A DNA stretch of 64,000 bases from Arthrobacter sp. U41 (GTDB taxonomy: Bacteria > Actinomycetota > Actinomycetes > Actinomycetales > Micrococcaceae): the NCBI RefSeq assembly GCF_007679325.1, contig NZ_VEGI01000005.1:187376-251375 (forward strand). The letters are read 5' to 3'. The notes beneath the pieces were generated by a model that saw only the letters and a list, made by a program, of their open reading frames with translations, was not told where the DNA came from and did no database searches. The position numbers and the translations under genes were made by a program. Every line of letters begins with the position of its first letter. Positions within the stretch are counted from its first letter, which is position 1. Positions 9,815-18,331 of this stretch are shown one piece after another.

Positions 9815-10663
9815 GTGCAAGTAGTAAGCATCAGCAGCCTCAAAGGCGGTGTCGGCAAGACATCGGTGACCACCGGATTGGCGTCCGCGGCATTGGCCGC
9901 CGGCATCCCCACCCTCGTTGTCGACCTTGATCCGCACGCGGATGCCAGCACGGCCCTCGGCGTCCGGCCGGGAGACCAGCAGGATATCGGCCGGATGCTC
10001 AAGGCCCCCCGCCGGGCACGCCTGGCCGAGAACGTGGTCCCCAGCGGCTGGGTGGAACGGGCCCACGCCAACGGCGTCGTCCCCGGCTCCGCCGCACCCG
10101 TCCTGGATGTGGCCGTCGGCTCCGCCTACACGGGGATCTATGACCGCCCCGACCTGGGCCGCCGCGACCTGCGCCGGCTCTCCACCGTGCTGGCCGGTGC
10201 GCAGAACTATGAGCTGGTCCTGGTGGATTGCCCGCCCTCCCTGAACGGGCTCACCAGGATGGCCTGGTCCGCCAGCGACAAAGTCACGCTCGTGGCCGAG
10301 CCCGGGCTGTTCTCGGTCGCCGGCACGGAACGCACCATGCGCGCCATCCAGCTGTTCCGCCAGGAATTCGCCCCGAACCTCTCCCCCGCCGGGATCGTCG
10401 CCAACAGGGTGCGCACCGGCTCCGCGGAGCACACCTTCCGGCTTTCAGAGATGGAGGCCATGTTCGGCGGGCTGCTGCTTTCCCCGCACATCCCGGAGCA
10501 GGCCAATTGGCAGCAGATACAGGGCGCCGCGCACTCCATCCACCACTGGCCGGGGGAATCGGCGAAGAACGCCGCCGCCCTGTTCGATGCCCTGCTGGTG
10601 AACGTGCTGGACACGGACCGCCGGAAAGCCGGCGCCCGGGTCCGGGAGCGTGTCCACAGCTAA
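9815..10663 (+). CDS. ParA family ATPase (orphan, no adjacent parB)
   Basis: A 282-residue deviant-Walker P-loop ATPase of the ParA/MinD group. KGGVGKTS sits at about residues 10-17, DLDPHAD follows as the Walker A' region, and VLVDCPPSLNGLT is the Walker B segment. The chosen start is GTG 9815; TTG 9803 is also in frame. Neither has a clear Shine-Dalgarno site. No ParB gene is adjacent. The gene converges on the MerR gene at 10791, and a hairpin lies between them. ParA relatives position chromosomes, plasmids or protein clusters; the cargo here is unknown. A second ParA is encoded at 22420. Confidence 0.8.
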   Translation: MQVVSISSLKGGVGKTSVTTGLASAALAAGIPTLVVDLDPHADASTALGVRPGDQQDIGRMLKAPRRARLAENVVPSGWVERAHANGVVPGSAAPVLDVAVGSAYTGIYDRPDLGRRDLRRLSTVLAGAQNYELVLVDCPPSLNGLTRMAWSASDKVTLVAEPGLFSVAGTERTMRAIQLFRQEFAPNLSPAGIVANRVRTGSAEHTFRLSEMEAMFGGLLLSPHIPEQANWQQIQGAAHSIHHWPGESAKNAAALFDALLVNVLDTDRRKAGARVRERVHS

Positions 10664-10715
10664 GCGGATGCGCCCGCCCCGGCGGGGCCGAAAGACGCCC
10701 GGCGGGCCCCCGAAC

Positions 10716-10769
10716 GCTTCAACGGCGAAGGCCGCCTCCCCTTGGGAAGGCGGCCTTCGCCGTTCGTGG
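10716..10769. terminator. Bidirectional terminator between parA and the MerR gene
   Basis: A long stem (AACGGCGAAGGCCGCC and its complement, with a small bulge near the loop) lies between the convergent parA and merR genes. The U-tract is weak, so confidence is moderate. Confidence 0.65.
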
Positions 10770-10790
10770 ATTTGCTCGCGGGCCTGCAGC

Positions 10791-11387
10791 CTAGCCGATC
10801 TTGCGGGCGGCCCGGCGCTTGCTGAGTTCGTCGTCGGGAAATGTCTGGTCGCTGGCGTGCTCGCTGGGAAGGGCCGCGAGGCTGCCTTCCACTTCGCGCC
10901 AGACCCGGCCGACGGCGATGCCGAAGACACCCTGGCCGCCCTGGACGAGGTCGATGACTTCGTCCGCCGACGTGCACTCGTACACGCTGGCGCCGTCGCT
11001 CATAAGCGTGATCTGGGCAAGGTCCTCCACGCCGCGCTCCCTCAGGTGCTCGACGGCGGTGCGGATCTGCTGCAGGGAGACGCCGGTATCGAGGAGGCGC
11101 TTGACCACCTTGAGAACCAGGATGTCGCGGAAACCGTAGAGTCGCTGGGAACCGGAGCCGGCAGCGCCGCGGACGGCGGGCTCCACCAGACCGGTACGCG
11201 CCCAGTAGTCCAGCTGGCGGTACGTGATGCCGGCCGCTTTGCAGGCGGTAGGACCGCGGTAGCCCGCGTCCTCGTCCAGGACAGGGAGGTCCTCGGTGAA
11301 CAGCAGGCCCTGGGCACCGCTAGCGGGCACGGCTACACCAGCCGTCGAGGGCTGCTTCAGCTCGCCTGCTTCGCCTTTAGGACTCAC
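10791..11387 (-). CDS. MerR family transcriptional regulator (Rv1830-like)
   Basis: A 198-residue MerR-type regulator. A disordered leader of ~40 residues precedes a winged-helix domain: YRGPTACKAAGITYRQLDYW, then ARTGLVEPAV and YGFRDILVLKVVKRLLDTG. A helical dimerisation region and variable C-terminus follow. GTG 11387 is chosen because AAGGAGG lies 6 nt upstream; ATG 11405 in the same frame has none. The order merR-DUF151-merR-FHA-gcvH matches the mycobacterial Rv1830-Rv1829-Rv1828-garA-gcvH neighbourhood. Targets cannot be read here. GGAT-N7-ATCC at 11466-11480 upstream may be its own operator. Confidence 0.85.
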   Translation of the reverse strand: MSPKGEAGELKQPSTAGVAVPASGAQGLLFTEDLPVLDEDAGYRGPTACKAAGITYRQLDYWARTGLVEPAVRGAAGSGSQRLYGFRDILVLKVVKRLLDTGVSLQQIRTAVEHLRERGVEDLAQITLMSDGASVYECTSADEVIDLVQGGQGVFGIAVGRVWREVEGSLAALPSEHASDQTFPDDELSKRRAARKIG

Positions 11388-11465
11388 GTGGTTCCTCCTT
11401 GTCATGGCTCCCCTGCGGAAAATGCACCAACAACCGGTTACGCCTAGCTAAAACGAACCACAGGT

Positions 11466-11480
11466 GGATAAAATTCATCC
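11466..11480. promoter_or_regulatory. Inverted repeat upstream of the MerR gene
   Basis: GGAT-AAAATTC-ATCC lies about 80 bp before the MerR start in a 271-bp stretch otherwise free of genes (11388-11658). MerR proteins commonly bind dyads inside elongated promoter spacers, so autoregulation is possible but unproven. Confidence 0.25.
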
Positions 11481-11658
11481 GTGTAATTCTGCCGGGGCTG
11501 CACCTTCCAGTGTGACCTGAGCGGCTGTTGCATGCAATGGGAACTTGTACTTCTGACGTTAGGCCTGCCGGGGCCCAAGGTCAAAGACGTTCGGGGTATT
11601 GCCGGGGCGTGTCGAAACTTTCATCCTCGACTTTAAGCTTTGCGGGGCGCCAGCCCGC

Positions 11659-12162
11659 TCAACCGGCGAAGTCTTCAGGCTCGACGTCGTCGAGGAACTC
11701 GCGGAACCTGCGCAGCTCACCCTCTTCGTCGACGGCCGGCCCCGGATGGGTGTCTTCGCCCTCGTCGTGTTCGGTGATCCGGACTCCGGCCTCCTCCATC
11801 ACGGCGTCGGCGCACCAGATCCGGCACTTGGCCCGGAGGCCGAGTGCCAGGGCATCGGAGGCGCGGGAGCTGACGGTGGTGCCGTTCTCGAACTGAAGCT
11901 GCCCGTAGAAAATGTTGTCCTCCACGGCCACGATGTTGACGCTGACGATGTTGTGCCCGAGGGACTCGACGACGTCGATCAGCAGGTCGTGCGTCATCGG
12001 GCGCGGCGGCACCACCCCCTGCTGGGCCAGGGCGATCGCGCTGGCCTCGGGCGTGCCGATCCAGATCGGCACGTGCCGCTCCCCGTGGATTTCCTTGAGC
12101 AGGACGAGCGGCTGGTTAGACGGCAGTTCGATCCGCACGCCTACAATTTCCACCTCAATCAT
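11659..12162 (-). CDS. Bifunctional nuclease family protein (DUF151)
   Basis: A 167-residue protein of the DUF151 / bifunctional nuclease family. It shows the family segments PLVLLKEIHGERHVPIWIG, a HDLLIDVV stretch and RASDALALGLRAKCRIW; the last 25 or so residues are acidic. The real start is ATG 12162, giving MIEVEIVG, as in the family; the frame open to 12219 is inside the neighbour. It overlaps the stop of the upstream MerR gene by 1 nt (TGATG). Mycobacterial Rv1829 occupies the same place. The biochemical role of actinobacterial members is not settled. Confidence 0.88.
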   Translation of the reverse strand: MIEVEIVGVRIELPSNQPLVLLKEIHGERHVPIWIGTPEASAIALAQQGVVPPRPMTHDLLIDVVESLGHNIVSVNIVAVEDNIFYGQLQFENGTTVSSRASDALALGLRAKCRIWCADAVMEEAGVRITEHDEGEDTHPGPAVDEEGELRRFREFLDDVEPEDFAG

Positions 12163-12884
12163 CAGATGTCCATCCTCGAGATGCGGTCCTGAACCAACGC
12201 ACGGTGCAGCGTCAGGCACAGTTCGCTGATCTCCCGGGCGGCTTCGGCGGCCCGGGCATGGGAAGCGGCGTCCTTGCGGGAGGTCAGGGTGGCCACCGCG
12301 CGCTCCACCAGTCCGAACTCCCGTTCGGCGGCGGCCTGGAAAGGCCGCAGGTGCCGCGGTTCCAGGCCGTGTTGCTCCAGTTGAACGCAGGCGCGGGCCA
12401 CTTGGAGGGCGTTCTCATCGAATTTGCCGTTGACATGCCCGATCAGGCCGAAGCTCAGGAGCGATTCGACCAGCGGAACGCTCGCCCCGGACTCGGCCCG
12501 GAGCTGTTCCTCGCTGAGCCGGCGGACCCGGTTGTGCAGTTCGGAGGCCAGCTCCTCGGAAACAATCCGCGGCGATACCGTGACACCCGGGGGCAGGTTC
12601 TCGGGGCGTTCCCCGCGGTCGATCGCATCAAGGTAGTCCTTGATGACCTTCAGCGGCAGGTACTGGTCCCGTTGGAGGGACAGCACGAAGCGCAGACGCT
12701 CGACGTCGTTCTCGGCGTACTGCCGGTATCCGGCCGGGGTCCGCTGGGGGTTGATCAGACCCTTTTCCTCGAGGAACCGGATTTTTGACGCGGTCATGCT
12801 GGGGAAATCGTCGCTCAGTTGAGCCAGGACTTCCCCGATGTTCAGAACCTGGGGTCCGCGCCGTTCCGCTTGTGCCATGGCCAC
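12162..12884 (-). CDS. ftsR: MerR family regulator FtsR-like (Rv1828 orthologue)
   Basis: A 240-residue regulator whose N-terminal winged helix (LNIGEVLAQLSDDFPSMTAS, KIRFLEEKGLINPQRTPAGY, then RLRFVLSLQRDQYLPLKVI) matches the Rv1828/FtsR type. A long helical C-terminal domain follows. In Corynebacterium glutamicum the orthologue activates ftsZ; that role is carried over by homology and synteny only. The GTG at 12884 fits a weak GGGG site better than ATG 12878. It lies directly downstream of garA and is coupled to the DUF151 gene. Confidence 0.82.
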   Translation of the reverse strand: MAMAQAERRGPQVLNIGEVLAQLSDDFPSMTASKIRFLEEKGLINPQRTPAGYRQYAENDVERLRFVLSLQRDQYLPLKVIKDYLDAIDRGERPENLPPGVTVSPRIVSEELASELHNRVRRLSEEQLRAESGASVPLVESLLSFGLIGHVNGKFDENALQVARACVQLEQHGLEPRHLRPFQAAAEREFGLVERAVATLTSRKDAASHARAAEAAREISELCLTLHRALVQDRISRMDI

Positions 12885-12901
12885 AGGCAGCTACCCCGGA
12901 A

Positions 12902-13378
12902 TCAGACGTTGCCTGCTGCGCGGGCAGGGCTCAGATAGAAGGTAAGGCGGAACTTCCCGATCTGCACTTCGTTGCCGGACTTCAGCTCCACGCTGTCGAC
13001 GCGGTCGTGGTTCACGTAGGTGCCGTTCAGGCTTCCGGTGTCCACCACTTCGAAGCTGCGCGCCGTGCGGCGGAACTCGACGTGACGGCGGGAAACCGTG
13101 ACGTCGTCGAGGAAGATGTCGGCATCCGGGTGACGGCCCGCCGTCGTGACGTCCGAGTCCAGCAGGAAACGGGCGCCTGTGTTGGGTCCGCTGTGCGCCA
13201 CCAGCAGGGCGGAGCCATACGGCAGCGCCTCCACGGCGGCCCGCTCCTCAGCCGAGAGTTTCGGGGCGACGGTGGGTTCGTCGCGGACCGGGGTGAGGTT
13301 GATCGACGTGGTCTCCGAAGCCTTCACTCCACCCGTGCCAAAACCGTCACCGGTGTTGTTGCGTTCGTGCCCAAACAT
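12902..13378 (-). CDS. garA: FHA-domain metabolic regulator GarA/OdhI
   Basis: A 158-residue FHA protein. The N-terminal tail carries the ETTS phosphoacceptor motif (residues 22-25), phosphorylated by Pkn kinases in the mycobacterial and corynebacterial orthologues. The FHA domain spans about residues 60-150, with GRHPDADIFLDD, VSRRHVEF and the NGTYVN loop. The unphosphorylated protein inhibits 2-oxoglutarate dehydrogenase and modulates glutamate metabolism in those organisms. ATG 13378 is chosen because GGAGGA lies about 5 nt upstream; ATG 13390 is less well placed. gcvH is upstream, ftsR downstream. Confidence 0.92.
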   Translation of the reverse strand: MFGHERNNTGDGFGTGGVKASETTSINLTPVRDEPTVAPKLSAEERAAVEALPYGSALLVAHSGPNTGARFLLDSDVTTAGRHPDADIFLDDVTVSRRHVEFRRTARSFEVVDTGSLNGTYVNHDRVDSVELKSGNEVQIGKFRLTFYLSPARAAGNV

Positions 13379-13531
13379 TGATTCCTCCATTCGCTGCAGG
13401 TGTCCCCCCTGCAAACAACGCATGCCGTCCGGAAAAGCCTCGCAAATCCGGGATCCGGCCTTCCGGCGGGGCGTTGTTGGGCTGGTTTCCCAGCAGTTAT
13501 CCCAACGCCCCGGCCCGAATGGCCTTTAGCT

Positions 13532-13918
13532 TTAGCCTACCTGTTGTTCGTACTCCGATGCACTGAGCAGTGACTCGATCGCGTCGGCCTCCGCGAGCTT
13601 GATTTCCATCAGCCAGCCCTCACCGTAGGGATCCGAGTTGATCAGGGCGGAATCGGTGTCCAGTGCCTCGTTCCGGGCCACCACTTCACCGGAGACCGGG
13701 GCGTAGATGTCGCTGACGCTCTTAGTGGACTCGACCTCGCCGATGACGTCGTTTGCCTTGATCGCGGTGCCGGCCTCCGGCATCTGCGCGTACACGACGT
13801 CCCCCAGCGCGTCCTGGGCAAAATCAGTGATACCCACGCGCACCACACCGTCGGCGTTCGGAGCGGAAACCCACTCGTGCTCTGCGGTGTAGGACAGCTC
13901 TTCGGGAATGATGCTCAT
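13532..13918 (-). CDS. gcvH: Glycine cleavage system H protein
   Basis: A 128-residue lipoyl carrier that shuttles the aminomethyl group between GcvP and GcvT. The lipoylation site is Lys66 in EVESTKSVSD, and the surrounding hammerhead fold sequence is intact. No gcvP or gcvT lies in the window, so the rest of the system is elsewhere. Upstream, TATACT on the minus strand at 13984-13989 is a plausible -10 box. I see no convincing glycine riboswitch in the 145-bp leader. It heads the gcvH-garA-ftsR-DUF151 series. Confidence 0.95.
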   Translation of the reverse strand: MSIIPEELSYTAEHEWVSAPNADGVVRVGITDFAQDALGDVVYAQMPEAGTAIKANDVIGEVESTKSVSDIYAPVSGEVVARNEALDTDSALINSDPYGEGWLMEIKLAEADAIESLLSASEYEQQVG

Positions 13919-13983
13919 GACGGGCCTTTCATCGGGTCAACCACCATTGTCTTCGGCGGCCAGCTGAACTGTCCGCCGCTGAA

Positions 13984-13989
13984 AGTATA
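13984..13989 (-). promoter_or_regulatory. Putative -10 box for gcvH
   Basis: TATACT on the minus strand about 65 nt before the gcvH start. No clear -35 element is seen 16-18 nt further upstream, so this is a weak single-element prediction. Confidence 0.35.
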
Positions 13990-14063
13990 GGCATATCCGG
14001 GCAGCCCGGGGAGGACTCTGGCATCATGAAGCGATGACCGAAAACGCCGAAATCGGCTAGGCA

Positions 14064-14933
14064 ATGCCAGAGCTTCCGGAAGTGGCGGCCCTCGCGGACT
14101 TTCTGGACGCGCACCTGCGGGACGCCCTCGTCACAAAGGTCCAGATCGTCTCTTTCGCCGTGCTGAAAACCGCTGATCCGCCCTTCTCCGCGCTGGAGGG
14201 CCGGACAGTGACCGGCGTGCGCCGCTTCGGCAAATTCGTCAGCCTGGAAGCCGAGGGGCTGTTCTTTGTCTTCCACCTGGCGCGGGCCGGCTGGGTCCGC
14301 TTTACCGAAGCGCCCACCGATACCCCGCTGAAACCGGGCAAGGGCTACATCGCGGCGCGGCTGACATTTGCCGGCAGCTCCGGCCCGCTGGGCCTCGACC
14401 TGACCGAGGCCGGAACGAAAAAGAGCCTGGCGGTCTATGTAGTCCGGGCCCCCTCCGACGTTCCCGGAATCGCCGCACTGGGGCCCGATCCTTTCAGTGA
14501 CGGGTTCGACGCCGACACCCTGGCGGGCATCCTCGCGGCCAGTGCGCACCAGATCAAGGGTGTGCTGCGGAGCCAAAGCGTGATGGCCGGCATCGGCAAC
14601 GCCTACAGCGACGAGATCCTGCACGCGGCCGAGATATCGCCCTTCGCCCTGGCGAAGTCCTTGGACCGGGAGGCGGTCCAGCGGCTCTACGACGCCATCC
14701 ACAGCGTGCTCGGGACGGCCCTCCGGGAAGCCGGCGGGAAGCCGCCCGCTGAACTCAAGGACACGAAGCGCAGCCACATGCGGGTCCACGGGCGGGCCGG
14801 TGAAGCGTGTCCGGTGTGCGGGGACACCGTCCGCGAGGTGTCGTTCGCTGATACGGCCCTGCAGTACTGTCCCGGCTGCCAGACGCAGGGCAAGATCCTG
14901 GCCGACCGCCGGACGTCCCGGTTCCTGAAATAA
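14064..14933 (+). CDS. Fpg/Nei family DNA glycosylase
   Basis: A 289-residue bifunctional DNA glycosylase/AP lyase for base-excision repair. The mature N-terminus PELPEV carries the catalytic proline (residue 2) and glutamate (3). The conserved beta-loop lysine is in RRFGKF (Lys57). A helix-two-turn-helix region (GIGNAYSDEILHAA) precedes the C-terminal zinc finger CPVC...YCPGC. Whether it prefers oxidised purines (Fpg) or pyrimidines (Nei) is not decided. It lies divergent from gcvH and stands alone. Confidence 0.9.
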   Translation: MPELPEVAALADFLDAHLRDALVTKVQIVSFAVLKTADPPFSALEGRTVTGVRRFGKFVSLEAEGLFFVFHLARAGWVRFTEAPTDTPLKPGKGYIAARLTFAGSSGPLGLDLTEAGTKKSLAVYVVRAPSDVPGIAALGPDPFSDGFDADTLAGILAASAHQIKGVLRSQSVMAGIGNAYSDEILHAAEISPFALAKSLDREAVQRLYDAIHSVLGTALREAGGKPPAELKDTKRSHMRVHGRAGEACPVCGDTVREVSFADTALQYCPGCQTQGKILADRRTSRFLK

Positions 14934-15004
14934 GCGTCGCGGCCCGGGTGTGTCCTATACCGCTGTCCTGAGAGCTGTGCCGGAGGGCCGCGCCGGGAAG
15001 CAGA

Positions 15005-15040
15005 AAACCCCGCCATTCCCTGAGAGGGAATGACGGGGTA
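15005..15040 (-). terminator. Rho-independent terminator downstream of tRNA-Pro
   Basis: Read on the minus strand, CCCCGTCATTCCCT pairs with AGGGAATGGCGGGG (one mismatch) and is followed by TTTT. It begins 12 nt past the tRNA 3' end and also ends any read-through from the der operon. Confidence 0.8.
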
Positions 15041-15051
15041 CTTTCTGTTGG

Positions 15052-15125
<74 letters not shown>

Positions 15126-15289
15126 CTGGTTCCGCCGTTCTCCGCTCCCGATTCCATCCCCTGTGTCTCCAGAAGATTTCATCTGAGCAGTCCGGCCGAA
15201 CCACCTTGAAAAGCTTACACGATCCCGGAGGGTGCCCGTGACACTTTTGGCCTGTCACGGGAACTTTTCCCCCGGCGGGCGGTCCGGAA

Positions 15290-16840
15290 TTAGCGCTTCT
15301 TGCCGCGCTTTTCCCGTACACGCATGTTGACCTCGATCGGGGTGCCCTCGAATCCGAAGGTTTCACGGAGCCGGCGGGTGATGAAGCGGCGGTAGCCCGG
15401 GTCCAGGAATCCGGTGGTGAAGAGCACGAACTTCGGCGGACGGCTGGAGGCCTGGGTGCCGAAGAGGATGCGGGGCTGCTTGCCGCCGCGGACCGGGTGG
15501 GGGTGCGCCGCGACGAGTTCGCCAAGGAAGGCATTCAGCCGGCCCGTGGGGATGCGCTTGTCCCAGCTCTCCAGGGCGGTGTCCAGGGCAGGGACCAGCC
15601 TGTCCTTGTGCCAGCCGGTCAGCGCCGAAATGTTCACGCGCGGCGCCCACGCCACGTGGGCCAGGTCCTGCTCGATTTCGCGCTCCAGGTAGGTGCGGCG
15701 CTCGTCGTCCAGCAGATCCCACTTGTTGAACGCCAGGACCAGGGCACGGCCGGATTCGATGGCCAGCTGCAGGATGCGGACGTCCTGCTCGCTGAGCACC
15801 TCGTCCACCGCGAGAAGCACGACGGCGACCTCCGCCTTTTCAAGGGCGCTCTGCGTTCGCAGCGAGGCGTAGAAGTCGGCGCCCTGCGCCATGTGCTGGC
15901 GGCGGCGGATACCGGCGGTATCCACGAAACGCCAGGTGCGGCCGCCGAGCTCGATGAACTCATCCACCGGGTCACGGGTGGTGCCGGCGGTGTTGTCCAC
16001 CACAACGCGTTCGGAGCCGGCCAGCTTGTTCAGGAGCGAGGACTTGCCGACGTTCGGACGCCCGATCAGGGCAATCCGGCGGGGACCGCCGGAACGCTCC
16101 AGGCCTTCGATGGTGGAGAACTCGGGCAGCGTGTCCATCACGTGGTCCAGGAGGTCGGCGACCCCGCGGCCGTGCAGAGCCGAGACCGGGTAGGGCTCGC
16201 CGAAACCGAGGCCCCAGAGGGTTGCCGAGTCGGCTTCCTGCGCGAAGTCGTCCACCTTGTTGGCCACCATGATGACCGGCTTCTTGGACCGGCGAAGCAT
16301 CTTGACCACGGCTTCATCCGTGGCCGTCGCGCCGACGGCGGAGTCGACGACGAACAGCACGGCGTCGGCGAGTTCCACGGCCATCTCGGCCTGCTCGGCA
16401 ACACGGGCGTGGATGCCGCGGGCATCGTGCTCCCAGCCGCCGGTGTCCACCACCGTGAAGTTCCGGCCGTTCCACGTGGCCGAGTACATCACGCGGTCAC
16501 GCGTGACGCCGGGGGTGTCTTCCACCACGGCTTCGCGGCGGCCGAGGATTCGGTTCACCAGGGTGGACTTGCCCACGTTGGGCCGGCCGATGATCGCCAG
16601 GACGGGGTCAAGCTTGACCGGGCCGTCGAAATCCTCGTCATCGTACTCGCCGCTCAGGAGCGCGGCGTCGTCTTCATCCAGCTCGTAGTCGTCCAGGCCG
16701 GCCCGGAGGGAGGCCGCGCGGAGCTCGGCTTCCTCATCGTCCAGGGCGGCAAGGTGTTCGGCCACCTGGTCCGTGCCGGTGGGCGTGTATTCGTCTTCGC
16801 CGGCGCCAAACGGGCCGGAGGTTTGAGTCGTATCGCTCAT
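15290..16840 (-). CDS. der: Ribosome biogenesis GTPase Der (EngA)
   Basis: A 516-residue tandem GTPase required for 50S subunit maturation. The first G domain begins with [10 protein letters not shown] (about residues 86-95) and has the DTPG switch; the second repeats [10 protein letters not shown] near 260 and NKWD near 375. A C-terminal KH-like domain ends in a basic KRGKKR tail. An acidic extension of about 75 residues precedes the first G domain, as is common in actinobacteria. AAGGAAA precedes the ATG, which overlaps the plsC stop by 4 nt. It is last in the parA-to-der operon. Confidence 0.96.
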   Translation of the reverse strand: MSDTTQTSGPFGAGEDEYTPTGTDQVAEHLAALDDEEAELRAASLRAGLDDYELDEDDAALLSGEYDDEDFDGPVKLDPVLAIIGRPNVGKSTLVNRILGRREAVVEDTPGVTRDRVMYSATWNGRNFTVVDTGGWEHDARGIHARVAEQAEMAVELADAVLFVVDSAVGATATDEAVVKMLRRSKKPVIMVANKVDDFAQEADSATLWGLGFGEPYPVSALHGRGVADLLDHVMDTLPEFSTIEGLERSGGPRRIALIGRPNVGKSSLLNKLAGSERVVVDNTAGTTRDPVDEFIELGGRTWRFVDTAGIRRRQHMAQGADFYASLRTQSALEKAEVAVVLLAVDEVLSEQDVRILQLAIESGRALVLAFNKWDLLDDERRTYLEREIEQDLAHVAWAPRVNISALTGWHKDRLVPALDTALESWDKRIPTGRLNAFLGELVAAHPHPVRGGKQPRILFGTQASSRPPKFVLFTTGFLDPGYRRFITRRLRETFGFEGTPIEVNMRVREKRGKKR

Positions 16841-17610
16841 TGCACTTTCCTTATGGGGTGATCTGCCGGCGTCCCGGCTGCTGCTTCATGACGTTCTTGC
16901 GGGGAATCCGCGTCGGGCAGGGGCTGCCCGGTTCTTTGGATCGAGTCCTGGACATGGCGGGCCAGCGCGGCGCGGATCTCGGTTCCGGCCCTGTCCATTG
17001 AAACACGCCCGGTCTCGCCGGGCCTGCGGCTGACGTTGAGGGCTCCGCCGAAGCTGACGTGCAAACGCCGGCGCAGCCGCGGAACGGCGTCGAGGTGTTC
17101 TCCGCCGGTCCGGGTGCCAAGGATGGCCACGGGGACCACGGTGGCACCGGAGTTCAGCGCGAGCCAGGCGACGCCCTTGTTGATGGCGGAGGCTTCGCCG
17201 CTCCCCCGCGTTCCTTCGGGAAGGATGCCGACGCACCGTCCGGCGTCCAGCACGCTCTTGGCCGTCAGGAGGGCCGCCCGGTCGCCCGTGCGGTCCACCG
17301 CCAGCTGGCCGGAGGCCCGGAGCACCCGGCCGAGGAAACCCTTAAACATCTCCTTCTTGACCAGGATGTGCATGGCACGCGGGGATGCCCCGAACATCAC
17401 CGGTCCGTCCAGGAAGCTGATGTGGTTGCCGGCGAAGATCACCGGACCGGTGGCCGGGACGTTCGAGCGGCCGGTCACCGAGGTCCGGTACAGGACGTGG
17501 TTCAGGGTCCAGCCCACAGGCCGGCTCCAGAGCGTGGTCCAGCGGGCCGGCACCGTGGCGTCGGACGCTCCGGCAGGAGACATGTCGCGCCGCTGCCCGG
17601 CGTCAGTCAC
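16837..17610 (-). CDS. Lysophospholipid acyltransferase (PlsC family)
   Basis: A 257-residue acyltransferase for phosphatidate synthesis. NHISFLD carries the HX4D catalytic pair, LAVDRTG and PEGTRG follow as substrate motifs, and VVPVAI closes the core. The start is uncertain: GTG 17610 overlaps the cmk stop by 8 nt and is preferred; ATG 17583 and GTG 17637 are alternatives without clear ribosome sites. Its stop overlaps the der start by 4 nt. A cmk-plsC-der order is common in actinobacteria. A second PlsC gene is cut by the left edge of the window. Confidence 0.85.
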   Translation of the reverse strand: MTDAGQRRDMSPAGASDATVPARWTTLWSRPVGWTLNHVLYRTSVTGRSNVPATGPVIFAGNHISFLDGPVMFGASPRAMHILVKKEMFKGFLGRVLRASGQLAVDRTGDRAALLTAKSVLDAGRCVGILPEGTRGSGEASAINKGVAWLALNSGATVVPVAILGTRTGGEHLDAVPRLRRRLHVSFGGALNVSRRPGETGRVSMDRAGTEIRAALARHVQDSIQRTGQPLPDADSPQERHEAAAGTPADHPIRKVQ

Positions 17611-18331
17611 GGTTAAGGGCCTGATGGTTGATAACACCGTTCACGATGCTGAGCGCGGCGTCGACAGTCTCGGCGAAGTCGAGCTCCGAGGAGTCCAGCG
17701 TCACCACGCCGTCGGCGGCCCGGGTGAAGTTCACCACGGTCGAATCCTTCGCGTCGCGCTGGGTTACCTGCGCGGCGAGCTGTTCGGCGTTCTGGCTCCC
17801 GCCGAGCTGGATGCCCCGGCGGCGCAGCCGCGCCTCCTCGCTCGCCGTGAGCAGCATCCGCACTTCGGCATGGGGCGCGACGACGGTGGTGATGTCCCGG
17901 CCTTCGACCACCATGCGGCGGTGGTGCTTTTCGATCAGCTCGCGCTGCCGGCGGATCAGTTCGGTGCGGGCGCCGAGGGTGGTGGCGACGGCGCTGACGG
18001 CGGCGGAGATGGAGGGCTCCCGGATCGCGTGGGTGACGTCGGTGCCGCCGACACGGACGTATTCCTCCAGCGGGCTCGTGCTGATTTCCAGCGGGAGGTT
18101 CTCGGCGGCCGTTTCCACGGCGGCGCCGTCGTCCAGATTCGTGCCGCTGTCCAGGCAGTACCAGGTCAGGGCGCGGTACATGGCACCGGTGTCGAGGTAG
18201 GCCAGCTTGAGCCGGCGTGCCACCTCTTTGCTGACGCTGGACTTGCCTGATCCGGAGGGCCCGTCGATTGCGACGACAAGGCTTTTCCCGGGACGGAGGA
18301 TGTCCACGGTTTCAATAAGTTCCTGGGTCAT
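17603..18331 (-). CDS. cmk: (d)CMP kinase
   Basis: A 242-residue cytidylate kinase that phosphorylates CMP and dCMP. The P-loop GPSGSGKSSV lies near the N-terminus, DTGAMYRALTW is the CMP-binding signature, and GRDITTVV with the later ARLRRRG segment forms the lid and acceptor region. ATG 18331 shares one base with the tyrA stop (TAATG), which suggests coupling; ATG 18349, inside tyrA, is the alternative. It sits between tyrA and plsC. Confidence 0.92.
   Translation of the reverse strand: MTQELIETVDILRPGKSLVVAIDGPSGSGKSSVSKEVARRLKLAYLDTGAMYRALTWYCLDSGTNLDDGAAVETAAENLPLEISTSPLEEYVRVGGTDVTHAIREPSISAAVSAVATTLGARTELIRRQRELIEKHHRRMVVEGRDITTVVAPHAEVRMLLTASEEARLRRRGIQLGGSQNAEQLAAQVTQRDAKDSTVVNFTRAADGVVTLDSSELDFAETVDAALSIVNGVINHQALNRD

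Noticed and set aside
13919..14063. Glycine riboswitch before gcvH
   Set aside because: The 145-bp leader lacks a convincing tandem aptamer core, and no structure could be supported by eye.
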